A stretch of 34,504 nt of DNA, taken from contig CAZZBJ010000009.1 of NCBI GenBank assembly GCA_964652805.1, positions 1 through 34,504 of the forward strand, in the 5' to 3' direction. Positions 15,790 through 24,443 of the stretch are shown in pieces. Under the pieces are notes generated by a model. That model was not told the DNA's origin and searched no databases. It saw nothing but the letters and a program-made list of their open reading frames with translations. The stretch is from Claveliimonas sp964652805. Its GTDB lineage: Bacteria > Bacillota > Clostridia > Lachnospirales > Lachnospiraceae. The stretch's first letter is position 1. Every line of letters starts with the position of its first letter. A program made the position numbers and the translations under genes.

Positions 15790-16806
15790 ATGACGATTTT
15801 GATCACAGGAGGAGCCGGCTATATCGGAAGCCACACGGGTCTGGAGCTGCTGAACGAGGGATATGACGTGGTTGTATACGACAATCTGTGCAATTCTTCC
15901 AGGGAGTCCATCAAGAGAGTGGAGGAGCTGACGGGAAAGAAGATCCGCTTCTACGAAGGAGACGTGCAGGACGAGGAAGCGCTCCTTGCGATGTTCAAGG
16001 TACAGAAGATCGATGCGGTCATTCACTGTGCGGCCCTGAAGGCTGTGGGCGAGTCCGTGCAGAAGCCCCTGGAGTACTATCAGAACAATATTTCCGGCAC
16101 GCTGACGCTCCTGAAGGTGATGCGCAAAGTGGGCGTGAAGAACATCGTGTTCAGCTCTTCCGCCACAGTATACGGAAGTCCGGAGGAGATGCCCATCACG
16201 GAGGAGTGCCCCAAAGGACAGTGCACCAACCCGTATGGCTGGACAAAATCCATGATGGAGCAGATCATGTCAGACGTGCAGAAGGCGGATCCCTCCTGGA
16301 ACGTGATCCTTCTGCGCTATTTCAACCCGGTGGGAGCCCATAAGAGCGGACGCATCGGAGAGGATCCGAAGGGTATCCCCAACAACCTGATGCCCTACAT
16401 CTCACAGGTTGCCGTTGGCAAGCTGGAGAAGCTGGGCGTATTTGGAAATGACTACGATACACCGGACGGAACCGGCGTAAGAGATTACATCCACGTAGTG
16501 GACCTGGCCATCGGACACGTGAAGGCTATCCATTATATCTTCACAAATCCGGGACTGGATGTCATCAACCTGGGAACCGGACAGGGCTACTCCGTGCTGG
16601 ACATGGTGCAGGCCTTCTCCAAGGCCTGCGGAAAAGAGATCCCCTGCGAGATCAAACCCCGCCGGGCAGGCGATATCGCCATGTGCTATGCAGATCCCTC
16701 CAAGGCGGCCAGAGTGCTTGACTGGAAAGCCGAGAGAGGTCTGGACGAGATGTGCGGGGACACATGGAGATGGCAGTCGCAGAACCCCAGCGGATACGAG
16801 AAATAG
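15790..16806 (+). CDS. galE: UDP-glucose 4-epimerase
   Basis: A 338-residue short-chain dehydrogenase-type enzyme that interconverts UDP-glucose and UDP-galactose with bound NAD+. The NAD motif is GGAGYIG at the N terminus. The catalytic residues match E. coli GalE in position: S124 in FSSSATVYG, Y149 and K153 in NPYGWTK. Length is typical. It may also act on UDP-GlcNAc/GalNAc, which cannot be settled by eye. AAAAGGAGG precedes the ATG. With the upstream nucleotidyltransferase and AraC regulator it forms a small UDP-hexose module. A hairpin terminator lies downstream. Confidence 0.95.
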   Translation: MTILITGGAGYIGSHTGLELLNEGYDVVVYDNLCNSSRESIKRVEELTGKKIRFYEGDVQDEEALLAMFKVQKIDAVIHCAALKAVGESVQKPLEYYQNNISGTLTLLKVMRKVGVKNIVFSSSATVYGSPEEMPITEECPKGQCTNPYGWTKSMMEQIMSDVQKADPSWNVILLRYFNPVGAHKSGRIGEDPKGIPNNLMPYISQVAVGKLEKLGVFGNDYDTPDGTGVRDYIHVVDLAIGHVKAIHYIFTNPGLDVINLGTGQGYSVLDMVQAFSKACGKEIPCEIKPRRAGDIAMCYADPSKAARVLDWKAERGLDEMCGDTWRWQSQNPSGYEK

Positions 16807-16845
16807 GTCGAAAAGAGAAAGACATAAGACAGCGCAGAACACACT

Positions 16846-16886
16846 GGCAGGGATGCGGGCCGTCAGAGGGCTTTGCCCTGCCTTTT
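16846..16886 (+). terminator. Terminator after galE
   Basis: GGCAGGG (16846-16852) pairs with CCCTGCC (16876-16882), followed by TTTTCTCTTTTC. A purine-rich stretch upstream could lengthen the stem by pairing with the pyrimidine-rich tail. Confidence 0.65.
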
Positions 16887-16889
16887 CTC

Positions 16890-16918
16890 TTTTCTTTTCC
16901 GCAGAAAAGTGCTATAAT
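16890..16918 (+). promoter_or_regulatory. Promoter of gdpP-rplI-dnaB
   Basis: A perfect TATAAT (16913-16918) with TG one base upstream (extended -10) lies about 40 bases before the gdpP ATG. The -35 position holds a weak TTTTCT, which an extended -10 can tolerate. Confidence 0.65.
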
Positions 16919-16956
16919 ACGATGAGCGGATTTTTAGTTTTTTCGAGGAAACGGGT

Positions 16957-19020
16957 ATGAAGAAGAAAGCAAAACAAAATGTGCGCCTGAAAGGACAGCT
17001 GAAGCTCTACATGCAGTGGCCGGCGTTTATGACGATCCTGCTGCTCGCCATGAATATATGGATCTACCGCCTGGACAGGAAAGCGGGGCTTCTGATGCTC
17101 ATATTTGTCCTCATCTACATCGTGATCGTGGGGATCATGTATTTCTACAACAAGTCCCTTGTCATGAAGGATCTGATGGACTTTGCGATGCAGTATGGCA
17201 TTATACAGAACACGCTTCTGAAAAAGCTGGCAGTGCCCTATGCCCTTCTGCTGGAGGACGGGCGTCTCATGTGGATGAACGATCCGTTCCGGGAGATACT
17301 GGACGGCAAGCTGAAGGGGGAGACGGTGCTGAGCAGGTATATACCTGAGCTGAACCGGAGCATTTTCCCCAAAGAAGAGGACCAGATCGTGGAGATGGAG
17401 GTCCACTACCACGACAAGGAGTACCGGGCCGAGCTGCGGAAGGTGTCCGTGGAGGGATTCAGCGACTCCGAGCGCCTGCTGGACGTGCCGGAGGAGAAGG
17501 AGTACTTTATCGCCGTTTACCTGTCCGACGTGACGGAGCTGAACGCTGCGCTGCGCCAGAACGAGGAGCAGCGCCTCGTGGCCGGACTCATCTACATCGA
17601 CAACTACGACGAGATGATCGACAGTGTGGAGGAGGTGCGCCAGAGCCTTCTGGTAGCCCTCATCGACAGGAAGATCAATCAGTACATCGCGCAGCTGGAC
17701 GGCATTGTCAAGAAGATGGAGACGGACAAATATTTTATCGTCATGAAGAAGTCCTGCTTCAAGGAGCTGGAGGCGGACCGCTTTTCTCTTCTTGAGGACG
17801 TGAAGGCCATCAACATCGGAAACAGCATCCCGGCCACCTTAAGTATCGGACTGGGACTGAGCAGGAACGCCTACGTGCAGAGTTACACCTATGCCAGGGC
17901 GGCCATCGATCTGGCTCTCGCCAGGGGCGGCGACCAGGCGGTCATCAAGGACTGCAACGGCATCACCTACTACGGCGGCAAGAGGGAGCAGACCTCCAAG
18001 AACACCCGGGTGAAAGCCAGGGTCAAGGCGGAGGCTCTCCGGGAGTTTATCACCGTGAACGACACCATCCTGGTTATGGGACACAAGATGACGGATATGG
18101 ACTCCTTCGGAGCGGCCATCGGTATTTACCGGGCTGCCGCGGCGCTGGAGAAGAAGGCTCACATCGTCATCAATGATGTGTCGGCCAGCATCCGGCCTCT
18201 GTATGAGGAGTTTGTGGAGCATCCCTCCTACCCGGAGGACATGTTTGTCACGTCCTGGGAGGCCAAGGAGATGATCGACGACAGCTCCATGGTCATTGTG
18301 GTGGACACCAACCGGCCGGGCATGACAGAGTGCCCTGAGCTCCTGGGCATGACCCGCACCATCGTGGTCTTCGATCACCACAGACAGGGCAGAGACAATA
18401 TCGACAATGCCCTGCTGTCCTACATTGAGCCCTACGCTTCCTCGGCCTGCGAGATGGTGTCTGAGGTGCTCCAGTATATTACGGACGACGTGAAGATCCC
18501 CGCTGTGGAGGCCAACAGCCTGTATGCGGGTATTGTCATCGACACAAACAACTTTATGAATAAGACCGGCGTGCGCACCTTTGAGGCAGCCGCTTTCCTG
18601 CGCCGCTGCGGGGCGGACATCCCCTTTATCCGGAAGATGCTGCGGGACGACATGAAGTCCTACCAGGCCAAGGCCGGCATCATCAGCAATGCGGAGGTCT
18701 ACAGAGGCAGATTTGCCATCGCCAGAGGGGAGTCCCTCCACATAGAGAGTCCCACCATCATCGGCGCCCAGGCTGCCAACGAGCTTTTGGACATTGACGG
18801 CATCAATGCAACTTTTGTGCTGACGGTTTACAACGGAAGGATCTACGTCAGCGCCAGGTCCATTGACGAGGTCAACGTGCAGGTCATTATGGAGAAGCTG
18901 GGAGGCGGCGGGCACCTGAACGCATCCGGAGCCCAGTTTGACCACACCAACATGGACGAGGCGGTGGCAACCCTCAAGAGGGTTATTGACCAGATGATAG
19001 AAGAAAAAGGAGATTTATAA
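16957..19020 (+). CDS. gdpP: Cyclic-di-AMP phosphodiesterase GdpP (DHH family)
   Basis: A 687-residue membrane protein that hydrolyses c-di-AMP to pApA and so affects osmotic balance and wall homeostasis. Domain order is standard: two transmembrane helices (about 23-38 and 44-63), a PAS-like domain, a degenerate GGDEF domain, and DHH plus DHHA1 domains. Metal ligands are visible: H376, D380 and D382 in GHKMTDMDS, D450, and D473-H474-H475 in FDHH. GGGGH in the DHHA1 region lies near the C terminus. A weak GAGGAAACGGG site precedes the ATG. rplI starts at the base after its stop codon, as in many Firmicutes. Confidence 0.95.
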   Translation: MKKKAKQNVRLKGQLKLYMQWPAFMTILLLAMNIWIYRLDRKAGLLMLIFVLIYIVIVGIMYFYNKSLVMKDLMDFAMQYGIIQNTLLKKLAVPYALLLEDGRLMWMNDPFREILDGKLKGETVLSRYIPELNRSIFPKEEDQIVEMEVHYHDKEYRAELRKVSVEGFSDSERLLDVPEEKEYFIAVYLSDVTELNAALRQNEEQRLVAGLIYIDNYDEMIDSVEEVRQSLLVALIDRKINQYIAQLDGIVKKMETDKYFIVMKKSCFKELEADRFSLLEDVKAINIGNSIPATLSIGLGLSRNAYVQSYTYARAAIDLALARGGDQAVIKDCNGITYYGGKREQTSKNTRVKARVKAEALREFITVNDTILVMGHKMTDMDSFGAAIGIYRAAAALEKKAHIVINDVSASIRPLYEEFVEHPSYPEDMFVTSWEAKEMIDDSSMVIVVDTNRPGMTECPELLGMTRTIVVFDHHRQGRDNIDNALLSYIEPYASSACEMVSEVLQYITDDVKIPAVEANSLYAGIVIDTNNFMNKTGVRTFEAAAFLRRCGADIPFIRKMLRDDMKSYQAKAGIISNAEVYRGRFAIARGESLHIESPTIIGAQAANELLDIDGINATFVLTVYNGRIYVSARSIDEVNVQVIMEKLGGGGHLNASGAQFDHTNMDEAVATLKRVIDQMIEEKGDL

Positions 19021-19470
19021 ATGAAAGTTATTTTACTGCAGGACGTAAGAAGCCTTGGAAAAAAGGGAGACATTGTGGAAGTCAACGACGGATATGCAAG
19101 AAACTTCCTTCTGAAGACAAAGAAGGGTGTGGAGGCAAATAATAAAAACATGAACGACCTGAAGCTTCACAAGGCCAACCAGGACAAGATCGCCCAGGAG
19201 CAGCTGGCGGCTGCCCGGGAGCTGGGGAAGAAGCTGGGAGAGAGCAAGGTGACCGTCTCCATCAAGACAGGAGAGGGAGGCAGGGCTTTCGGATCTGTGT
19301 CCTCCAGGGAGATCGCGGCGGCTGCCCAGGAGCAGCTGGGACTGGACATTGATAAGAAAAAGATCCAGTTGAAGGAGCAGCTGAAATCTCTGGGAACCTT
19401 CCAGGTGCCTGTAAAGCTCCACCCGAAGGTAACTGCAGAGCTTACAGTGATTGTTGCGGAGGAGGCATAG
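19021..19470 (+). CDS. rplI: 50S ribosomal protein L9
   Basis: This 149-residue protein matches L9: MKVILLQDVRSLGKKGDIVEVNDGYARNFL-type opening (VILLQDV and GYARNFL visible), a long charged central helix, and the C-terminal RNA-binding domain with GRAFGSVSS. L9 binds 23S rRNA and helps maintain reading frame. Its start codon directly follows the gdpP stop, and an AAAAAGGAG ribosome binding site lies inside the end of gdpP. dnaB begins four bases after its stop. The gdpP-rplI-dnaB order is common in Firmicutes. Confidence 0.98.
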   Translation: MKVILLQDVRSLGKKGDIVEVNDGYARNFLLKTKKGVEANNKNMNDLKLHKANQDKIAQEQLAAARELGKKLGESKVTVSIKTGEGGRAFGSVSSREIAAAAQEQLGLDIDKKKIQLKEQLKSLGTFQVPVKLHPKVTAELTVIVAEEA

Positions 19471-19474
19471 GAAG

Positions 19475-20824
19475 ATGCCGGATATGGAGGAAGCCCTCAT
19501 CAAGCGTGTTCCGCCCCACAGTATCGAGGCGGAGCAGTCGGTAGTCGGCGCCATGCTGATGGATAAGGATGCCATCCTGACTGCTTCCGAGATCATCAGC
19601 GGCAGTGACTTCTACCAGACCTCATACGGAGTCATCTTTGACTCCATGATAGAGCTGTTCAACGAAGGCAGGCCGGTGGATCTGATCACTCTGCAGGAGA
19701 GGCTCAAGGAGAAAAATGTACCGGAGGAGATTTCCAGCCTGGAGTTTGTCCGCGAGCTGGTAGCTGCCGTGCCCACATCCGCCAATGTGAAATACTATGC
19801 GGAGATCGTGTTTGAGAAATCCATGCTCAGGAAGCTCATCAAGGTGAACGATGAGATTTCGGGTGCCTGCTATGCGGGCAGCGAGCCCATGGAAGCCGTC
19901 CTTGAGACGGCGGAGAAACATATTTTTGAGCTGGTTCAGAGGCGGGGCGCCGGGGACTATGTGCCCATCAAAGAAGTGGTGCTGAGCGCTCTGGAGAGGA
20001 TCGAGAAAGCGTCCAAGACAAAGGGGACTGTGACCGGTATCCCCACCGGGTTTCTGGATCTGGACTACAAGCTGTCCGGTCTGCAGCCCTCGGACCTTAT
20101 CCTTGTGGCGGCCAGGCCCTCCATGGGAAAGACGGCTTTTGTCCTGAACATCGCCCAGCACGTCGCCTTCAAGGGCGGCAAGACGGTGGCCATCTTCAGC
20201 CTGGAGATGTCAAAGGAGCAGCTTATGAACCGTCTCTTTTCCCTGGAGTCCCAGGTGGATTCCCAGTCCCTGCGGACGGGAAATCTGAAGGACGATGACT
20301 GGGAGAAGCTCATTGAGAGCGCCGGCATCATTGGGAAGTCCCACCTGATCATAGACGATACGCCGGGTATCTCCATCTCGGAGCTTCGGTCCAAGTGCCG
20401 CAAGTTCAAGCTGGAACATGGCCTGGATCTGATCATCATCGATTACCTGCAGCTCATGAGCGGCCGGGCAGGCGGCAGGGCCGAGTCGAGACAGCAGGAG
20501 ATCTCCGAAATCTCCCGGTTCCTGAAAGGGATTGCCAGGGAGCTGAACGTCCCTGTCATCTCTCTGTCTCAGCTGAGCCGCGCGGTGGAGCAGCGCCCCG
20601 ACCACAGGCCCATGCTGTCGGATCTGCGTGAGTCCGGAGCCATCGAGCAGGACGCGGACGTGGTCATGTTCATCTACAGGGATGACTATTACAATAAGGA
20701 TACAGAGACCCCAAACCAGGCGGAGATCATCATCGCAAAACAAAGAAACGGCCCCATAGGGACCGTTCATCTGGCATGGCTGCCGGACTACACAAAGTTT
20801 GCGAACCTGACCTGGAAGGAATAG
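19475..20824 (+). CDS. dnaB: Replicative DNA helicase DnaB (DnaC in Bacillus naming)
   Basis: A 449-residue hexameric helicase that unwinds DNA ahead of the replication fork. The N-terminal domain begins with PPHSIEAEQSVVGAML; the RecA-like domain has Walker A ARPSMGKTAF with K219, the Walker B region LIIIDYLQLMSG, and SQLSRAVEQRPDHRP with LRESGAIEQDADVV near the end. I chose the ATG at 19475, with AGGAGG (19460-19465) nine bases upstream, over the TTG at 19451 that overlaps rplI. It is the last gene of the gdpP operon and ends before a bidirectional terminator. Confidence 0.97.
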   Translation: MPDMEEALIKRVPPHSIEAEQSVVGAMLMDKDAILTASEIISGSDFYQTSYGVIFDSMIELFNEGRPVDLITLQERLKEKNVPEEISSLEFVRELVAAVPTSANVKYYAEIVFEKSMLRKLIKVNDEISGACYAGSEPMEAVLETAEKHIFELVQRRGAGDYVPIKEVVLSALERIEKASKTKGTVTGIPTGFLDLDYKLSGLQPSDLILVAARPSMGKTAFVLNIAQHVAFKGGKTVAIFSLEMSKEQLMNRLFSLESQVDSQSLRTGNLKDDDWEKLIESAGIIGKSHLIIDDTPGISISELRSKCRKFKLEHGLDLIIIDYLQLMSGRAGGRAESRQQEISEISRFLKGIARELNVPVISLSQLSRAVEQRPDHRPMLSDLRESGAIEQDADVVMFIYRDDYYNKDTETPNQAEIIIAKQRNGPIGTVHLAWLPDYTKFANLTWKE

Positions 20825-20872
20825 GCGTTTTAACCGCCGGGCTGCTCCTCGCGCCCGAAAATACGAAAAAAA

Positions 20873-20911
20873 CGGACCGCCTGCATTTTTATGCAGACAG
20901 TCCGATTTTTT
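20873..20911. terminator. Bidirectional intrinsic terminator between dnaB and ferredoxin gene
   Basis: The stem runs from CGGAC (20873) to GTCCG (20904) with inner CTGCAT/ATGCAG pairing and a TTTT loop. T-runs follow on both strands: ATTTTTT after the plus-strand stem, TTTTTTT after the minus-strand stem. It can therefore end both convergent transcripts. Confidence 0.85.
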
Positions 20912-20952
20912 GCTATGTTCATATGCCGTATCTGGGAAAACCCCTCTCAGGC

Positions 20953-21123
20953 TTAGCCCTGAGAGATAGCTCCTGTAGGACACTGAGCTGCGCAAGCACC
21001 GCAGTCTACACACGCGTCCGCATCGATCTCGTAGTGGTCAGCTCCCTGAGAGATAGCTCCTACTGGACATTCCGCTTCGCAAGCGCCGCAGCTTACACAT
21101 TCATCACTAATTACATGTGCCAT
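20953..21123 (-). CDS. 2[4Fe-4S] ferredoxin, 56 residues
   Basis: The reverse strand encodes a 56-residue protein with two complete CX2CX2CX3CP motifs: C9, C12, C15, C19-P and C38, C41, C44, C48-P. This is the classic clostridial ferredoxin, a soluble low-potential electron carrier. Each half ends GAISQG, and the halves repeat with a 29-residue period. AGGAGG lies about nine bases before the ATG at 21123. It sits downstream of the pfl genes on the same strand with its own promoter. The PFL activase needs one-electron reduction of its own cluster, so this ferredoxin is a plausible donor; that is inference. Confidence 0.95.
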   Translation of the reverse strand: MAHVISDECVSCGACEAECPVGAISQGADHYEIDADACVDCGACAAQCPTGAISQG

Positions 21124-21163
21124 GATATCTTCCTCCTTTGACTATTATCAGTTGTTTATACAT

Positions 21164-21192
21164 ATAATAATACAAAAGCTTCAAATATACAA
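21164..21192 (-). promoter_or_regulatory. Probable promoter of the ferredoxin gene
   Basis: On the minus strand TTGTAT (plus 21187-21192) and TATTAT (plus 21164-21169) are spaced by 17 bases. An overlapping alternative is TTGAAG, 18 bases, TATAAA. The AT-rich stretch contrasts with the coding DNA around it. Confidence 0.5.
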
Positions 21193-21238
21193 GGCTTAGT
21201 GATGTTCTAATTTTAACACAAGATATTGAGTATCATCC

Positions 21239-21993
21239 TCAACTTTTCCTGGCCCTTTTGTAGGCTGCAAGGATGATCTGCCGGGCCGCCGCTGCCTCCT
21301 CCTTTGTGGTCTCCCGAATCCCAGCTTTTCGTACTTTGTCCTGCCCAGCGTGTGGTAGGGGAGGACGTCCAGGGCCTGCACATTGTGGAGGGAGGCCATG
21401 AAGGAGCCCAGATCCTCCAGGTACTCCCGGTAGAGGGTAATGCCAGGCACCACCACGTGGCGTATCCACACAGGGATGTTCTGCTCGTCCAGATACCTGG
21501 CAAAGGAGAGGATCTGCCGGTTGGTGTGGCCTGTCAGCTTCCGGTGCCTTTTGTCGGACATGTGCTTGATGTCCAGCAGCACCAGGTCTGTCAGGGATAG
21601 GAGCTCCCCCAGCTGTGCCATAAAGCGCTTGTTGTGAGGATTGAACATGATCCCGGAGGTGTCCAGGCAGGTGTGGATGCCGCTGCGCTTTAAATCCCGA
21701 AACAGCTCCGCAAGGAAATCCATCTGCATCATGGGTTCCCCGCCTGTCACAGTGACGCCCCCGTTCCGGTAGAAGGGGAGGTTGGAATAAAACCCCTCCA
21801 GCACCTCATGGACGTTCATGAGGGTTCCCTTCCCGTACTCCCAGGTATCCGGATTGTGGCAGTACTGACACCGCATGGGACAGCCCTGGAAGAAGATCAC
21901 GTACCGTATGCCCGGCCCATCCACGGTGCCGCAGCTCTCGATGGAGTGGATCCGGCCCTTACATTCCCTCGTGGAAGGTACGGGAGATAACAT
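21239..21993 (-). CDS. pflA: Pyruvate formate-lyase activating enzyme, apparent frameshift near 3' end
   Basis: A radical-SAM enzyme that installs the glycyl radical on PFL. The cluster motif CPMRCQYC gives C38, C42 and C45; the N-terminal IESCGTVDGPGIR and the GGVTVTGGEPMMQ block are typical of PflA. As read, the frame continues past KYEKLGF into an Arg-rich tail and stops at 21196. Shifting frame near plus 21320-21322 (GGG on the minus strand) restores GIRETTKEEAAAA and a stop at 21239, for about 251 residues, the normal family length. One G appears to be missing. The ATG at 21993 lies inside the glycyl-radical gene (35-base overlap) and is the only in-frame start, implying translational coupling. 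Confidence 0.85.
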
Positions 21994-22201
21994 CGTCCTG
22001 CTGTTCCTTTGTCAGTTTGTTGAAGTTGACCGCGTATCCGGACACGCGGACTGTGAGCTGGGGATATTTCTCCGGGTGCTTCTGGGCGTCCAGAAGGGTC
22101 TCGCGGGTGAACACGTTTACGTTCAGGTGGTGTCCTCCCTGTTCCACATATCCGTCCAACATTGCCACAAGGTTGTCTACCTGCTGCTGATTTACTGCCA
22201 T
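21959..22201 (-). CDS. Separate glycyl-radical subunit of pyruvate formate-lyase (GrcA-like)
   Basis: This 80-residue protein is the C-terminal domain of PFL as a free-standing gene: DNLVAMLDGYVEQGGHHLN, then TVRVSGYAVNF with the radical glycine at G55, 25 residues from the end as in E. coli PFL, and LTKEQQDDVISRTF. It has its own AAAGGAG ribosome binding site nine bases before the ATG at 22201, 57 bases after the stop of the large PFL gene. The large protein lacks this domain, so this is not a spare part like E. coli YfiD/GrcA but the only glycyl-radical domain seen here. It should associate with the 705-residue subunit to make active PFL. Confidence 0.88.
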   Translation of the reverse strand: MAVNQQQVDNLVAMLDGYVEQGGHHLNVNVFTRETLLDAQKHPEKYPQLTVRVSGYAVNFNKLTKEQQDDVISRTFHEGM

Positions 22202-22258
22202 AATGATATTCTCCTTTTGTGTCTTGCTTTTAATCTCTGTTTTTTGATGTTCTGCTAT

Positions 22259-24376
22259 TTATTCTCTGTCAATGCTCTCCTCGATATTGGGGATGTTGCA
22301 TGCCATGTTGGCGCACTCGTCCTCCAGACGGTCCACATCCAGGTCGCCGGCGAAGATGCGGTCATCCTTGCCAAGAGCCCCCGGGATGATGGAGAAGGTG
22401 TTGGAGATGCCGTCCTGGGCGTGGCGGAAGGGAATCTTTGCAACAGAGGCCAGGGACGCCAGAGCGCCGTGAGTATCCCGCCTGTGCATGGGGTTGGCTC
22501 CCGGAGCCAGAGGCTCGCCCTGCTTCCTTCCGTCCGGCGTGTTTCCGGTCTTCTTGCCGTACACCACGTTGGAGGTGATGGTGAGAATGGACATGGTGGG
22601 GATGGAGTGGCGGTAGGTGTGGTGCTTGCGGATCTTGTCCATGAAGGTCCGCACGATCTCCACGGCGATCTCATCCACCCTGTCGTCGTTGTTTCCGTAT
22701 TTGGGGAAATCCCCCTCCACCTGGTAGTCCACCACGAGGCCGTCCTCATCCCGGAGGGGTTTCACCTTTGCGTATTTGATGGCGGACAGGGAGTCGGCCA
22801 CAACGGAGAGGCCGGCGATGCCTGTGGCAAAGTAGCGCTTCACTTCCCTGTCGTGGAGTGCCATCTGGAGCTTCTCGTAGCAGTACTTGTCGTGCATGTA
22901 GTGGATGACGTTGAGGGTGTTGACGTAGAGCCCTGCCAGCCATTCCATCATGTCGTCAAATTTCTCCATCACATCGTTGTACTCCAGGTATTCTGTGTCC
23001 ACCGGGCGGTACTTTGGCCCCACCTGCATCTTCATGCGCTCGTCCACGCCGCCGTTGATGGCATAGAGCAGGCACTTGGCCAGGTTGGCCCGGGCGCCGA
23101 AGAACTGCATCTCCTTGCCCACCCGCATGGAGGACACGCAGCAGGCGATGGCGTAGTCGTCGCCGTGTGCAGCCCGCATCAGGTCGTCGTTCTCGTACTG
23201 GATGGAGGAAGTCTGGATGGACATCTTCGCACAGTACTCCTTGAAGGTCCTGGGAAGTCTGGTGGACCACAGGACAGTCAGGTTGGGCTCCGGCGCTGTC
23301 CCTAAGTTGTCCAGTGTGTGGAGGAAGCGGAAGGATGTCTTTGTCACAAGCGGGCGCCCATCGATGCCCACGCCTCCGATGGACTCTGTCACCCAGGTGG
23401 GGTCCCCGGAGAAGAGGGAATTATATTCCGGCGTGCGGGCGAATTTTACAAGCCGCAGTTTCATGATAAAGTGGTCGATGTACTCCTGGGCCTGCTCTTC
23501 TGTGATGAGACCTTTGTCCAGATCCCTCTGGATGTAGATGTCCAGGAAGGTGGAGGTGCGGCCAAGGCTCATGGCGGCGCCGTTCTGCTCCTTGACGGCC
23601 GCCAGGTAGCCGAAGTAGAGCCACTGGATGGCCTCCTTTGCGTTCTTTGCCGGTTTGCTGATGTCAAAGCCGTAGATGTCGCCCAGTTCTTTTAACTCGC
23701 CCAGAGCCCGTATCTGCTCGGCCAGCTCTTCCCGCAGGCGGATGTTGTCACCGGTCATGCGGACCAGGGACGTGGCCAGCTGCTGCTTTTTGTCCTCGAT
23801 GAGCCAGTCTGTCCCGTAGAGGGCCACCCGGCGGTAGTCGCCGATGATGCGGCCTCTGCCGTAGGCGTCCGGGAGACCGGTGATGATGGCGGACTTTCTG
23901 GCCAGGCGCATCTCCGGTGTGTACACGTCAAAGACGCCCTGGTTGTGTGTCTTTCTGTATTTCGTAAAGATCTCTGCGACCTCCGGATCCACCTCGTAGC
24001 CGTTCTCGCGGCAGGCGTTCTGGGCCATGCGGATGCCGCCGAAGGGCTGCAAGGAGCGCTTGAAGGGCTTGTCCGTCTGGAAGCCCACAATCTGCTCCAG
24101 GTTCTTGTCCAGGTAGCCTGGGCCGTGGGAAGTGATGCCGGAGACAATCTTCGTGTCCATGTCAAGGACGCCGCCTGCCGCCTGCTCCTTTGCGGACAGG
24201 TCCATGACCTGATCCCAGAGCTTTTTTGTGGCGTCCGTGGGGCCTGCCAGGAAGGACTCGTCCCCCTCGTAGGGTGTATAGTTGTTCTGAATGAAGTCCC
24301 GCACATTTACGGAGGTGCGGTTCCATCTGCCCGGGCGGAAGCCGTCCCAGCTTTCTGCGTTCCAATGTTTTTCCAT
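22259..24376 (-). CDS. pflB: Pyruvate formate-lyase large (thiyl) subunit lacking the glycyl-radical domain
   Basis: A 705-residue PFL catalytic chain. PFL cleaves pyruvate with CoA to acetyl-CoA and formate during fermentation. The cysteine pair is C412-C413 in AIACCVSSM, followed by GKEMQFFGARANLAK, and SLTITSNVVYGKKTGNTPDG-type sequence (here VVYGKKTGNTPDGRK) is present later. The chain stops soon after NTFSIIPGALGKDD, precisely where the glycyl-radical domain begins in one-piece PFLs. That domain is the next gene. I chose the ATG at 24376 (GAGGAGG eight bases upstream); the longer open frame to 24445 overlaps the promoter. Order pflB, radical subunit, pflA suggests one operon. Confidence 0.93.
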   Translation of the reverse strand: MEKHWNAESWDGFRPGRWNRTSVNVRDFIQNNYTPYEGDESFLAGPTDATKKLWDQVMDLSAKEQAAGGVLDMDTKIVSGITSHGPGYLDKNLEQIVGFQTDKPFKRSLQPFGGIRMAQNACRENGYEVDPEVAEIFTKYRKTHNQGVFDVYTPEMRLARKSAIITGLPDAYGRGRIIGDYRRVALYGTDWLIEDKKQQLATSLVRMTGDNIRLREELAEQIRALGELKELGDIYGFDISKPAKNAKEAIQWLYFGYLAAVKEQNGAAMSLGRTSTFLDIYIQRDLDKGLITEEQAQEYIDHFIMKLRLVKFARTPEYNSLFSGDPTWVTESIGGVGIDGRPLVTKTSFRFLHTLDNLGTAPEPNLTVLWSTRLPRTFKEYCAKMSIQTSSIQYENDDLMRAAHGDDYAIACCVSSMRVGKEMQFFGARANLAKCLLYAINGGVDERMKMQVGPKYRPVDTEYLEYNDVMEKFDDMMEWLAGLYVNTLNVIHYMHDKYCYEKLQMALHDREVKRYFATGIAGLSVVADSLSAIKYAKVKPLRDEDGLVVDYQVEGDFPKYGNNDDRVDEIAVEIVRTFMDKIRKHHTYRHSIPTMSILTITSNVVYGKKTGNTPDGRKQGEPLAPGANPMHRRDTHGALASLASVAKIPFRHAQDGISNTFSIIPGALGKDDRIFAGDLDVDRLEDECANMACNIPNIEESIDRE

Positions 24377-24443
24377 ATAGATTCCTCCTCGTATACTATG
24401 TAAATTTAAAATCATAAAGGGAATAAACAGCTGTTGTGACATC

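Noticed and set aside
20957..21061. Direct repeat considered as a CRISPR or mobile repeat
   Set aside because: Only two copies, both in frame within the ferredoxin gene and explained by its duplicated halves.
21959..22201. Radical subunit as a mere fragment from a nonsense mutation in pflB
   Set aside because: A 57-base spacer with a well-placed AAAGGAG and ATG separates the genes, and the small protein has a clean start, unlike a simple stop mutation.
21875..23305. 476-residue open frame antisense to pflB, the radical subunit and pflA
   Set aside because: Composition is that of a reversed coding strand (runs of V, H, L), with no recognisable domain; the opposite strand encodes clear PFL genes.
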